From Chara braunii (taxonomy: Eukaryota > Streptophyta > Charophyceae > Charales > Characeae): a stretch of DNA of 25,439 bases. The notes below the pieces were generated by a model, which made no database searches, was not told the origin of the DNA, and saw only the letters and a list, made by a program, of their open reading frames with translations. Shown here piece after piece: positions 1 to 8,856 of this stretch. The stretch spans positions 957,472 through 982,910 of the forward strand of contig BFEA01000214.1 in the NCBI GenBank assembly GCA_003427395.1. Direction: 5' to 3'. The stretch's first letter is position 1, and the number at the start of each line of letters is the position of its first letter. Both the position numbers and the translations under genes were made by a program.

Positions 1-795
1 CTATGACGCCACAGGTCTCCCTGGCCTCCGCCAACCATCGCTCTCCCTCTCTCTCCAACGGGCAGCAGTGGCAGGCGCCTTGTAATTGTTTGGGCCTGTG
101 TGAAACCCGCCACCCCAGAAACCTGCAGTGTCTTGTGTCCGGACCTCTAGGCCCTGTCCGGTGGGGTGAAATGGCACTGAAAAATCACCCCGTTATTTTT
201 CGATGGGCGGCCAGGACCCGATAAACGTCCTGGGCCGTCCCCTTTTTTTTTTTTTTTCTGCCCAGGGGCCTCCATCCGGACATCAGGACCAGACACTGGA
301 CACCGGACTGTCTGGAACCCGGTCCGGACATCCGGACAGTTACCATGGGTGCGACGTATTCAAACCAGCCAAGCACAGCCATTGATAGTTGAAGATCAAC
401 GGACGAGATTGGTCAATCAGACTCAAATCTCCATTTGAGAACAAAGAGGCCCGTAGGACCCTAAATTTTTTATTTCCTGCAGCTTGCAGCACTATAAACC
501 TCACCGCAGCTGCCAAGCCAGAAATTGGGGCTGAAAACATCCGTACATGTTTTTTTTTTTTTTTTTTTTTGGGTGCCAGGAACATAGAAAGCCTTGGTTC
601 GGGGTTGTGCCCTGCCAGTTGTCTAAGCGTGACTTCAGGCATCCTTTATGGACCCAGGCGCCCAGGAAATCTTCGTAGGTTGAGGTACAGCATCTGCGAT
701 TTGATGGGAACTTCTCAGTGCACCCACATCTCCAGTGGCAGTGGATTTTGTTTTTCCTCTTATTTGTTCTTGAGCTTCCCTTTGATATGCTAGTG
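1..795. other. Unassigned sequence with two poly-T runs
   Basis: I see no supportable gene here. Short open frames on both strands are interrupted, low in complexity and match no family I recognise. T runs lie at 243-257 (15 T) and 550-570 (21 T). TCCGGA-type words recur at about 138-165 and 270-340, including a near-palindrome around 319-336. The homopolymers could be the tails of old minus-strand retroposons, but I could not identify bodies or target-site duplications for them. Confidence 0.4.
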
Positions 796-868
796 TATTC
801 CTTACGGAATTTGAACCCGTGTCTTTGCCATGAAAAAGAGATGTCCTGCACCCCTAGACGAAAGGAAC
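796..868 (-). pseudogene. trnE: Mitochondrial tRNA-Glu(UUC)-like copy in the NUMT
   Basis: Read on the minus strand this is a 73-nt cloverleaf. The 7-bp acceptor stem (GTTCCTT with AAGGAAT, one G-U pair) is intact with discriminator A. There is a D-arm, a TTC anticodon in a TTTTCAT loop, and a T-arm containing GGGTTCAAATTCC. This agrees with land-plant mitochondrial tRNA-Glu(UUC). The anticodon stem has lost pairing (TCTCT against GGCAA, two mismatches), as expected for a non-functional nuclear copy. No CCA is encoded. It lies next to other mitochondrial fragments, which supports organellar origin over a nuclear tRNA gene. Confidence 0.75.
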
Positions 869-876
869 TGCTGAAT

Positions 877-903
877 GTGCTTGTAGCTCAATTGGATAGA
901 GCT
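877..903 (+). pseudogene. Partial organellar tRNA-like 5' half
   Basis: The words TAGCTCAATTGGATAGAGC form a normal D-stem and loop (GCTC/GAGC) after a seven-base acceptor-like strand. The following anticodon-stem positions do not pair and no T-arm or 3' acceptor strand follows, so only the 5' part survives. It starts 8 bases beyond the trnE copy on the opposite strand. The isoacceptor cannot be assigned safely because the anticodon region is degraded. Confidence 0.45.
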
Positions 904-1254
904 ACTACCTTTGTATACGATCCTTTGTAAACCACAAGTACACCGCCCTTACCAAACTGTAGAAGATTGGGATAAATCAGTGAGTGGAAAAGGCACTCCC
1001 AGGCAACCGTCAGGTTGGAATTCTATATAGTAACCCCAAAGACTTGCCTAGAAGAATTTGAAGCACTTACTCGAGGAATTGGTCCCCGGGTCATGAAAAC
1101 GTGCTGGTCAAACTTGCCAGAATAGAGGCTCCCATGTCCCAAGACGAAAAACAGAAACTCGTTTTTCTAGTACATAATTAGTCGAGTACGAGATCCAATG
1201 TCTCTTCTTGCGTGGACTCACTAAAGTCAGGCCTTCGGCTTTGCCCACTTCGTC

Positions 1255-1473
1255 GTTTTCATGCTTTTAGCTATTTTATTGATTTTGTTTCAAACGGGAA
1301 CCATTGATTTACAAATCTTATTAACAACAGAATTTAGCGAACGACGTCAAATATTGCTATGGATTGCTTTTTTTGCATTTTTTGCAGTGAAAGTACCTAT
1401 GGTACCAGTTCATATTTGGTTACTTGAAGCTCATGTAGAAGCACCCACCATTGGATCTTTTATCTTAGCGGGG
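1255..1473 (+). pseudogene. nad4: nad4 fragment (mitochondrial complex I subunit 4)
   Basis: About 73 codons match an internal block of plant mitochondrial NADH dehydrogenase subunit 4, a proton-pumping membrane subunit of complex I. Diagnostic strings include TTEFSERRQILLW, VKVPMVPVHIW and EAHVEAPT. The match begins just before the Met at 1261 and stops after ILAG at 1473, where sequence antisense to nad4L takes over. Both gene ends are missing. Several invariant positions differ from what the family normally carries: Ser to Phe before AVKV, Pro to Leu after HIW, and Ala to Ile after APT. C-to-T and G-to-A changes would explain most of these, which fits decay of methylated nuclear DNA. It is a NUMT piece, not a working gene. 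Confidence 0.85.
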
Positions 1474-1482
1474 GTTTGGGTA

Positions 1483-1626
1483 GATTTCAATAATGCCACA
1501 AATTTGAAAAGTAATAACAAGAATAGCGAGCCCAATAGCAGATTCTGCAGCAGGTACAGTTAATACGAATAAAGCAAATAATTGACCCATCATGTCATCT
1601 AGATAAACAGAAAAGACTAAAAAGTT
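1483..1626 (-). pseudogene. nad4L: nad4L fragment (mitochondrial complex I subunit 4L)
   Basis: The minus strand encodes 48 residues matching most of plant mitochondrial NAD4L, a small three-helix membrane subunit of complex I of about 100 residues. The strings [17 protein letters not shown] and [15 protein letters not shown] are diagnostic. The N-terminal part of the gene is absent: the match starts at the Asn codon 1624-1626, directly against atp1 sequence. The C-terminal end loses similarity near 1483. Lesions include Ala to Pro before AAES. The gene is inverted relative to the neighbouring nad4 and atp1 pieces. Confidence 0.85.
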
Positions 1627-1788
1627 CTTGCACAATATCGTGAAGTAGCTGCTTTTGCACAATTTGGCTCAGATCTTGATGCTGCCACTCAATATTTATT
1701 AAACCGTGGCGCGAGACTAACAGAAGTGTTGAAACAACCAGAATATAGTCCAATCTCGATTGAAAAGCAGGTTGTTGTTATTTATGCG
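1627..1788 (+). pseudogene. atp1: atp1 fragment (F1 ATP synthase alpha subunit)
   Basis: Fifty-four codons match the C-terminal domain of the mitochondrial ATP synthase alpha subunit. Diagnostic strings are [18 protein letters not shown] and [15 protein letters not shown]. The nucleotide-binding domains that come earlier in this roughly 500-residue protein are absent. The match starts flush against the inverted nad4L piece and ends after VVVIYA; the next 50 bases are not recognisable. The fragment is open but has no start codon or promoter of its own, so it is a NUMT remnant. Confidence 0.85.
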
Positions 1789-1841
1789 GAATCCAAAAAT
1801 TTGGAATATTGTAGTCAAAGAAATTGGCGAACAATCACGAA

Positions 1842-1861
1842 CCCCCCCCCCCCCCCCCCCC
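1842..1861 (+). repeat. Poly-C run of 20 bases at a NUMT join
   Basis: Twenty consecutive C bases lie between the unrecognised tail of the atp1 piece and the start of the atp8 piece. G:C homopolymers this long are rare in plant nuclear DNA. It may be junction filler or an assembly or sequencing effect. Its length should be treated as uncertain. Confidence 0.9.
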
Positions 1862-1882
1862 TAGAAAAACGTACCAAAAAAA

Positions 1883-1975
1883 AAGCCGCAATTAGATCAA
1901 TTTACATATTTCACGCAATTCCTTCGGTTATGTGTATTTTATTTGAGTTTCTATGTGTTATCAAACAACCCTACT
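1883..1975 (+). pseudogene. atp8: atp8 (ymf19) N-terminal fragment
   Basis: The frame starting at 1886 reads [12 protein letters not shown] followed by a hydrophobic helix, matching the N terminus of plant mitochondrial ATP synthase subunit 8 (also called YMF19), a small membrane-anchored Fo subunit. The codon at the expected start Met (1883-1885) is AAG instead of ATG. Similarity fades after about 30 residues, within the first membrane segment, and the hydrophilic tail is missing. It is the last recognised piece of the NUMT. Confidence 0.75.
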
Positions 1976-2031
1976 AAGGCTTATCGGCCGCGGCACCGAG
2001 TCTCGCATCTGCAATGGTCCACGTTAGTGTT

Positions 2032-2124
2032 TTTGCATCACGAAGCGCGAGACGTCCGATGTAAAATTCTGACGCGAGATCGTTTGCATCGCGAAGCGTG
2101 AGATGTCGGATGTAAAATCTGACG
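2032..2124 (+). repeat. Two-copy tandem repeat, about 43-bp core
   Basis: A core starting TTTGCATC and running through CGAAGCG, GAGA and GATGTAAAA to TCTGACG occurs at 2032-2074 and again at 2083-2124 with a few substitutions and one indel. The spacing is about 51 bp. No coding or regulatory role is visible. Confidence 0.8.
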
Positions 2125-2242
2125 TGCCTGATGCGTCTGACGCGTTTGGCGTTTGTTTTTTTCTCAGGCGAGTCCGGTTTCATTTCGTTTTTGCGTCCTT
2201 TTTTATGCTTTGGGCCTCGCTGCACTACTCTTGAAATACAGA

Positions 2243-2358
2243 CAGATGCACAGTCATTATTTTTGTTTTTGTGGATGTCGAGAGTAGTGAATCGTCCGCT
2301 AGAATACGGGCAGATACACGGTCATTATTTTTGTTTTTTGTGGATGTCGAGAGTACTG
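2243..2358 (+). repeat. Tandem repeat, 68-bp period
   Basis: The block starting CAGATGCACAGTCATTATT at 2243 recurs at 2311 as CAGATACACGGTCATTATT. Both copies continue through TTTTTGTGGATGTCGAGAGTA. The second copy is cut short near 2358. Confidence 0.8.
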
Positions 2359-2385
2359 CAGCGAGGCCCTTTGTCGTTGGCTGTT

Positions 2386-2485
2386 GGTGGGTGCTTGGGG
2401 CCGGTCGGTGGGTGCTTGGGGCCGGTCGGTTGGTGCTTGGGGCCGGCCGGTGGGTGCTTGCGGCCGGTCGGTGGTGCTTGGGGCC
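2386..2485 (+). repeat. 21-bp G-rich minisatellite, about 4.8 copies
   Basis: Units of 21 bp (GGTGGGTGCTTGGGGCCGGT plus one base) start at 2386, 2407, 2428 and 2449, with a shortened fifth unit at 2470. Because the unit is a multiple of three, each frame shows a 7-residue repeat, but no surrounding gene supports translation. Closely spaced runs of three and four G on the plus strand could form a G-quadruplex. Confidence 0.9.
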
Positions 2486-3159
2486 TGGACCCTCTTGAAC
2501 CTCCCTAACCCCCCTTTCTTCTCTCTCCCTAGTGTCCACTATCTCTCCCCCCCGCGCGGACCCACTCACACAATTTTCCCGGACGGCTCTTCTTCCCCAT
2601 CTTTGATTATTTTTCACCCTCATTCAAACCCCACAAGCACTCTTTTACCCTCTTAGTTTGTAGCTTTCTCAAAGCAAACACACCAAAAATATCACACCAC
2701 TCAGCAAGGATCTGACCTGGATCTTCGGAAGTCGCAAGCGGGGTCGGCGCGGACCTGCAAAACAAGAGATTCCGACACCCCAAGTCCCAAGCACCCAAAC
2801 AGCCCTGCAACCCCGCCCGAAGGCAATAAGGTCCCAACCGAGTATACGCCTGATGTCGTCCAAGGAAAAAGATGTCGTCGATAAAGGTAGTCGTTTGTGA
2901 GGTCGTCGAGAGTCGATGCCGAAGTCAGAGAAGGTCGTCGTCGAAAGAATGTCGATGCTGAACTGCGTTGAGTTTGCCACTGCCTGTCACGCTCGGCCTC
3001 CTAGGTCCCTGGGTCCTTGAGCCAGCCGTGGCCATGGGAGGAAGCTCATCCCCGGCAACGGTGCCAATTTGTCGCGAAGTCTGCAATCTAGCCTGTCAAC
3101 TCGGGATTCGGGGTGCCTCACTCCGTTCTTGGGGCTCCCTCCGTAGTGCTGGAATTCAT
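2486..3159. other. Unassigned, C-rich sequence
   Basis: No gene or repeat can be supported. Short open frames overlap on both strands with no recognisable domain. The first part is pyrimidine-rich. The second part (about 2860-2960) has several GTCG-rich words with no clear period. Confidence 0.3.
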
Positions 3160-4140
3160 TATGGATAGATTCAGCCGCTCTGAACTCTACCCCCCCCCGT
3201 CACGCTGCCAGTCACCCTGGTTTTCCCTTGCAAAAGAACTCAACGACCCAGGACTCGAAGACTCATTTCGGGTGGCTGATTGTCCGGGTCATTCCGCCCC
3301 CAACGGACCTTATGGTTTTAACTCGGAAGCCACCTTCTCGTAACTGATGGCGCCCGTATAGGGCTCGAAAACAGACCGAGATAGGAAGAACACTTGTCGG
3401 TTAGTGGGTCACACCGATATCCTACTGAAGACGGACTCAACCACGTATCGCTCTGAGACAGACGGGACCCGAAGAGAGCCCCTTCCTGTGGCTGGTCCAG
3501 ACAGACTTAACAGCATGTTGCTTAGAAAACAGACAGAACTCGGAAGGCGCCCTCCACGTGTCTGGACGCACAAGTTTCTTGCTGGAGGTAGGCTCAGCAC
3601 CCCAGAACTTAAAAACAAACAGAGTTCGAAAAACACCCCTCACGCGGTTGGTCGCACGGGTTTCCCGCTGCGGACGGACTCAATTGCATGGAACTCGAAG
3701 CCAGGCGGAACTAAAAAAAACTCTTTTGCACAGCTGCTGTAGGAGGTTTCAACGGAGCATCACTTAGCAACTGACTGGACACAGAAAACACCCTTTACAT
3801 GGCTGGTCACGCAGCTTTCCCGTTGCCGACAGACTCGGCGGCGTGGGACTGAAAAACAGACACGGCTCAAAAAGGACACCCTTCTCGTTACTGGTCGCAC
3901 AGGACAGACTCTATAGCATAAAACTCAAAACTAGGCAGAGCCCCAAACACTCTTTTACAGACTCAATCGCTTGGAACTTGAGGACGGGCAGAACTTCAAA
4001 GAACTTCTCCCAGGTAGCTGCTACTCCCAGACTCAATGGCATAGAACTCGAGGGCAGGCAGAACTTCGAAAACTTCTTCTACGTAGCTGCAGCAGACAGA
4101 GTCAACAACTCAAAAAAAAAAGAAGCCTTTCGAGTGACTG
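3160..4140 (+). repeat. Decayed tandem array, unit about 70-88 bp
   Basis: From at least 3404 to about 4140 the same order of short words recurs: a TGGTC(G/A)CAC start, a GTTTCCCG-like word, (C/G)AGACTCAA, a CATGGAACTC-like word, GGCAGAACT, then an AAACACC or AACTTCTTC word and a GTGGC-like end. Copies of the GACTCAA-type anchor lie near 3434, 3505, 3676, 3961 and 4032, with weaker versions between them, so spacing is roughly 55-87 bp over about ten units. Weaker copies appear back to about 3160. Unit lengths are not multiples of three and all frames are interrupted, so it is an old satellite-like array and not a repeat protein. Units differ strongly from one another, which suggests long-past amplification without recent homogenisation. 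Confidence 0.65.
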
Positions 4141-4639
4141 GTCTCACGGTTTACGTTACCCGAACAATCCGACACTTCGTCCCTTTCGAGAAGCTCCAGC
4201 TGCTACAGCTAGAGGTAGCGCCGCATTACCGGACCGCTCGCCACGACCCTGCCCCCTAGGCTAGCCCCGATGCGTAACCAGGCGATGCTTCTCGTAAAAA
4301 AATCGGAGATTACGCCCGCCGTGCCTGAAGATGTTGAAGTCGCGTTCGTTAGCCGAGCCAGCTGCGAGAAGTCACTTTGGCTTCCTCCCTATTTCTTCTC
4401 CCACCCCCTTCTTTCTCTGTCACCTTCTTCCAGTTCCCCCCTTCGCTGTCGCATAAGCCTCGGGAGGGGCGAGGGAGTCGGTAAGCCCCACCCCGAAAGA
4501 TCGGGCCGCTTACAGGAAGGCGCGCGCTCCCGGCTTCCCGAGCTGCGCCCTCGTCACCCAAACCAGCCCCACAGTCTGTTGGAGAAGAAGTTAGCCAGCA
4601 GTCCTTCGACAGAACTAGGCGCGCGTCTCTCGCCCTCGC

Positions 4640-4645
<6 letters not shown>

Positions 4646-4706
<61 letters not shown>
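4646..4706 (+). repeat. (CT)n microsatellite
   Basis: About 30 uninterrupted CT dinucleotides, ending at TGTGAGAG. It is a simple sequence repeat inside the pyrimidine-rich stretch. Confidence 0.95.
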
Positions 4707-4709
<3 letters not shown>

Positions 4710-6154
4710 AGAGCCTATTTCGACGCCTCGCCCTGTAGGTAGCTGTCTCGTGTGTCGGGCGCTCGAGTGCTTTCCACTGACTCGCGCGCGAGTGCTTGCA
4801 CGACCTTCTTCGCCCGCTAAAGTACGCCGCCATCGATCGCGCGTCGCCCCCGCCGTGCGATCTGTATGCCCGCGAGTTGCCTCGGTCCTTCACGACTCCC
4901 CTACCTTCTACCTCGCGTGATGCCTTCTTCCTCCGTCCCGACTATTCGGTCCGCTAAGAGGGAGCTCTCCTCGTGCGCCACTCCAGCGTCCCCTTCGACC
5001 TCTCGTGCTCTCCCCGGCTGCGCTACGCGCTCCGGACGTTGGCACAGGTGCTCCTTCAGCGCCCCCGCGGCGTTACTCCTCCCTCCTCGTCCCCTCGCCT
5101 CGACCTCTGCGTGGTCGCGCGCCTTCCGCTCTCTCGGCTCTCGTTCTCCTCAAGGCCAGCGCGTGACCGAATACACCCGAGCGCGGACGTGCGTTCTAGG
5201 TGCTCTCTCCCGTACGCTCCTTCACTATCGCATCTCCCCGTTCTTTTATAGTCTTTGTTCCTCTGCGACTGCCTGTATGTAGATCCTCTCCTTCCCTTTG
5301 TTAGCCAATCACGCTATCGCCCCCACTAGCTTGACTTCCTTCACGAAATTTTCGTCAAAATTCGGATCTTCCCGCCGTACTATCTCTGCAGGGCTTCTTC
5401 CTTTGTGTCCTTCTTCAAGATTCAGTTGGGAATTCTTGTTTCCCGCCCGATATTTATTCAGTCGTTCGAGTCGACGCATCTCTCCCGCTCTTGGCCCCAG
5501 GTGCGGGCTCTTACGTGAGGCAGTCACCGTATCCGCATTCTCTCTTCCGGAAGCTGCGACCCACTCTCTCTCCCCTCTCATTGGCTATTCCCTACGCCTC
5601 CCCCATCTTTTCGCATTCGAAGTCGATCGATTCCGACTGTTGCCTCCCCCCCTCTCTTTCGTCAATCCCACCTCGTCTCTCCTTGCCCAATCCTCTTTCA
5701 TCTGATCCACCCTGCAATACTCACGTCCCCTTTCTTCCTGTATTTGATCTTTCTTCCCCGGCGGTTGAGCCTAGTGGCAACTGCGCTCCCTCGACAGTTA
5801 TCAAGAAGATGAGCGCGCGCTCTCCTCTTCGCTGACAGTTACCCTCTTCCCTTCTCCTGTTGGCGCGACTCAGCCTGCATCGACCAATTCCCGGACGCCC
5901 TTCGCGCACGTCTCAGATCCTTCCGCCCCTTTTGCTCTTTTCTCCCAAATCCCCATCTTCAGCTCTCAAGGCGGCCCTGGCCAGCGTCTGCCAAGGTTTC
6001 CCCATCCATCATCCCCGCATTCACCTCTTCAGGTTTGCCATTCGGGACGTCCCTCTTTCCAACGGTTGGTCTCTCATCGCCCCTCTGCTCGCTGTACTGC
6101 TAGAGTTGGATTCGACAATCCCCCTCTGTTTGGTGGAGCAGGTTCTCGAAACCT

Positions 6155-7090
6155 CTGATTTTCTGTGGTCCGCACCACCCTGCTTGTGGCTGTTGACCTG
6201 CCCATCGCTCCTACCGGCTCGAAGGTTAGTGTGGGGCCCAAGAACCCCGAGAATTTCCCCAGACCTTGCAGTCATATGCTTCCATTCATCAGGATGTCCA
6301 AGAGGAAACACATCGATGATGTGGTAGCGCTGCCGAAGACTCGTTCTTTACGAGGACAATTTCCTATGGACCGGAACCAACTTCCACCCTGTGCAAAGCC
6401 GACGATTGCAGTTGCTTCCAAAGGCTTCTTTACCCTCACACTTGGCAGCCCGCAGTTAGACTCGGTCGTTGTTCCGTTCTCCATATAGCCTAGCCCTTTG
6501 GCTGTCGATTGAACCGCACGTTCGCCATGCCTGGCGATTGCCACCATAGCGGACCAGCGTGTCGCACAGTTAACTTCGAACATGCAGATCCGAATTCCTT
6601 GGCCAGGGAATAGAATCCAGCCGCCTCGTCCGTATCGACACCGACCTTTTCCATACCGATTGGCGACGGTCCAGCCGTCAACTTGTCCCGAAACCGGTTC
6701 GTTAGCTTGCAAGCCGCCGATCATCGGGGCAGCTTTTGTCCATGCGGCTGTTCCCCCCAATCCCGGGGCCCGACTCTTTCACCTCCCGAACATCCCTCCT
6801 TCTCGCAGGGTGGTCCCGTATTCAGACGTATCCAAGGTTCATCGCACACGCCTGCGGCAGCCCGACCACCGTCCATAGTCAAAGTCTGGTTTCGGGCCCC
6901 CCACGGTTCGCCCCAAAACTCGCCATCAGCCCCCATCTCCCTGATCCTGGCATCAAAAACTTTGAATTTCGTAATCCGCGCGAGCCTGCTTGCGATAGTC
7001 GCTTGGCCCACCTCTCCTGTCGGTCCGATGGTTAGTGCGGCCTTTTCGACCCCAATAATTTTCCCAAAACCCCTCAGTCACATGCAATCA
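6155..7090 (+). repeat. Pair of diverged direct repeats about 0.8 kb apart
   Basis: About 135 bp at 6155-6290 and 6958-7090 align by eye. Shared anchors are GGTTAGTG(T/C)GG, a CCTGCTTG word, CCCA(T/C)C, an AATTT(C/T)CCC word and CAGTCA(T/C)ATGC. The flanks on either side align poorly. This may be an old duplication of about 800 bp, or two copies of a short mobile sequence in the same direction. Confidence 0.5.
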
Positions 7091-7420
7091 TACGTGAAAA
7101 CCATACAAAAATCAAACAGCAAATGCAAAGTCTTCTTTTTTTCTTCTTTAGGGAAGAGTAGTCGGCTGCTAGACAGCCGCCCGACAATCAGCCCACACCC
7201 CAATTCTCGCCGTCCCCGACAAGCTACTTTACGACCCCTCTTGGAATTCCCATTCCCTCACTACCATAGAGCAGTCCCTGCTTTCCCCGAGATTTCCTAC
7301 CTTTACCCCTCGCATGGCCCTGACTTTTCTGATTAGCTTATGAGAGACACCTCTTTTCCTAACCTTGTGTTTTCGATTGCTACCCCTCACCGGACCACGG
7401 TACTCCCTCTCTTTTCCCGC

Positions 7421-7562
7421 GGACTAGTTTCCTCTTTTTGGAATTATGATACATGGCGGCCTCTAACTATGGTCCAGCCCTCCTTGGACTAGCTTCCCTC
7501 TTTCGGAACTATGATACATGTTTCCTCTTCGGTCTCTACGTGGCATCTTCTAACTATGGTAC
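7421..7562 (+). repeat. Tandem repeat, 65-bp period, about two copies
   Basis: Units start with GGACTAG(T/C)TTCC at 7421 and 7486. Both contain GGAA(T/C)TATGATACATG and TCTAACTATGGT. The second copy carries an insertion of about 12 bases after ATACATG. Confidence 0.8.
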
Positions 7563-7586
7563 ACCCCCCCCTTTTTCTAAGGAATT

Positions 7587-7952
7587 CTACATCCGTCTCC
7601 TTCTCCTTATTCTCCTCTCTCTCCTCTCTCTCTTTCGCTTCCTTTCTTCTCTCTCGCGTTTGGCTTTCAAGGCCTTTTTCGAAGCGCTCTTTTTTTTCAG
7701 CCTGCGTTTTCTCAACTGGTCGGTATCACTGTCATCGTCCCGTGGCAAGGAAGCTTTCCGAACCTTATACCCCTTCTTAGGTGGTCGTGTAGAGGCCCCT
7801 TGTTTCGATGTCTCCCCCTTCTCGTAGGTGATGGTCCCATCAGTACGGACCGCCTCCTTTCCTTCTCTTTTTGGGTCGTCTCCAAAGGTCCCGCTCCATC
7901 GGAAAAGTTTGAGACGAGCCCCTGCGACAGGGTCTCGTACATGGGGTGTCAA
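7587..7952 (-). other. Highly basic open frame beside the truncated RT
   Basis: A 121-codon minus-strand frame begins with unremarkable sequence. It turns into a run of Lys, Arg and Glu over its last 60 residues, produced by the CT-rich plus strand. It overlaps the end of the RT-containing frame in another phase and follows the point where RT similarity stops. It could be the charged part of a retroelement gag brought next to RT by deletion, but no capsid or zinc-knuckle motif is visible. Composition bias alone could also explain an open frame here. Confidence 0.2.
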
Positions 7953-7965
7953 GGCGGGTCCGATC

Positions 7966-8856
7966 AGTCAAAGGAGCGGCCACTATGCTATAGTTCTTAA
8001 CGGAAGTCCTATAGTAGCCTGTCATCCCTAAGAAAGATCTCATCTCAGTCAAAGACTGAGGACGTGGCCAATTACGAATGTTGGCCACCTTCGCGTCATC
8101 GGGCTTCAACCCTTCCGCGAAGATCTCATGACCCAAGTACAAGACACGGGTGCGGCCAAACTCGCACTTCTCACCGTTGATCTTGAACTTGTGCTGTCGC
8201 AAGAGACTGAGGACTTTGTCCAAATGTGCGACGTGCTCCTCAACAGTCTTACTAAAAATAAGTATGTCATCGAGGTACACGATGACAAACTTATCTAAGT
8301 AGTCATTGAATATCCGATTCATAGCGTGCTGAAAGGTGTCAGGAGCATTGCAAAGGCCAAAAGGCATCACCACAAACTCGTACAGACTGTACCTGGTCTG
8401 ACAGGCGGTTTTGTGTTGATCCTCGGGCCGGATTGCAATCTGATGGTACCCGGACTTCAGATCTATCTTACTGAAGTACCGACACCCTTGCACTCTATCC
8501 AACAGATCGTTGATACGCGGTAGGGACTCTCTGTTGTTTACAGTAATGACATTGAGGCCCCTATAGTCAATGCACATCCTAAGTGTTCCCTCCTTCTTCT
8601 TAGGTATGAATAGTACTGGAGACCTATAAGGAGAGACACTCGGCCGGATCCATCCCTTCTCTACGAGTTCCTTGAGTTGTCGGCGAAGTTCATCAAGCTC
8701 GCCTGGAGACATCCGATAGATCCTACCCTTCGGGATGCTAGACCCTGGGATAATCTCTATCGCGTGGGCGACCTCCCTCTCTACAACCCCTGTCGGCTCT
8801 TCAAATAGATCAGGGTACTTGGCAACTACTCCCTCTATCTCCGGCAGCATTGTCAA
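7966..8856 (-). pseudogene. Ty3/gypsy reverse transcriptase fragment
   Basis: About 297 codons of the minus-strand frame starting at 8856 match a Ty3/gypsy RT, which copies element RNA into DNA inside cytoplasmic particles. In order: the pre-RT segment with YPDLFEEP (residues 14-21), YRMSPGELDELR (47-58), FIPKKKEGTLRMCIDYRGLN (83-102), FSKIDLKSGYHQI (128-140), MPFGLCNAP (164-172), the catalytic YLDD (194-197) and the thumb with RSFLGMTGYYR (273-283). The motifs are intact and the frame has no stop, so this copy is better preserved in RT than its surroundings. RT similarity ends near residue 297; the remaining codons to 7840 are unrelated and basic. RNase H, integrase, gag and LTRs are missing nearby. 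Upstream, a stop precedes the pre-RT segment and sequence of an unrelated repeat family begins near 8855. This is a truncated pol remnant of a different family from the element at 16874-24900. Confidence 0.9.

Larger units (their letters stand above)
796..1975. other. Mosaic nuclear mitochondrial insertion (NUMT)
   Basis: Pieces of at least five plant mitochondrial genes are packed into 1.2 kb: trnE (minus), a tRNA-like D arm (plus), nad4 (plus), nad4L (minus), atp1 (plus) and atp8 (plus). Each piece is truncated and the strands alternate. The nad4L/atp1 join falls between bases 1626 and 1627. Stretches such as 913-1254 and 1789-1841 sit between recognised pieces and may be further mitochondrial or intronic sequence that I cannot name. 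Substitutions at normally invariant residues indicate relaxed constraint. The best reading is mitochondrial DNA rearranged before or during insertion into the nucleus. A contaminating mitochondrial contig is unlikely because nuclear-type repeats continue on both sides. Confidence 0.85.
4141..7420. other. Long pyrimidine-rich stretch without a supported gene
   Basis: Over 3 kb the plus strand is strongly C/T-rich, so the minus strand is purine-rich. Open frames of up to about 217 codons exist on both strands, but they are biased in composition, overlap one another and show no domain I recognise. Since the neighbouring reverse transcriptase at 7966-8856 is on the minus strand, part of this may be untranslated or gag-side sequence of an old retroelement, but I found no LTR pair, primer-binding site or zinc knuckle. 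Contained repeats are listed separately. Confidence 0.3.

Noticed and set aside
241-257. Poly-T as a terminator or retroposon tail
   Set aside because: No pol III gene or retroposon body with a target-site duplication could be found beside it.
1261-1563. nad4 frame as a functional mitochondrial gene
   Set aside because: It is a truncated internal segment that runs into antisense nad4L, with changes at invariant residues and nuclear-type repeats around it.
2386-2623. Gly/Pro-rich or Pro/Ser/Thr-rich protein from the 21-bp minisatellite
   Set aside because: The period of 21 keeps all frames open by itself. There is no start context, domain or continuation outside the repeat.
3404-4259. Repeat protein encoded by the tandem array (frames with recurring DSIAWN-like and KNSF-like words)
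   Set aside because: Unit lengths are not multiples of three and the words change frame and meet stops from unit to unit. They are a by-product of DNA repetition.
4270-4893. Arg/Glu alternating protein on the minus strand
   Set aside because: It is the direct translation of the CT/GA microsatellite.
4866-7336. Several 100-217 codon frames in the pyrimidine-rich region
   Set aside because: Ser/Pro/Leu or Arg/Glu composition reflects strand bias. Frames overlap heavily on both strands and no family motif is visible.
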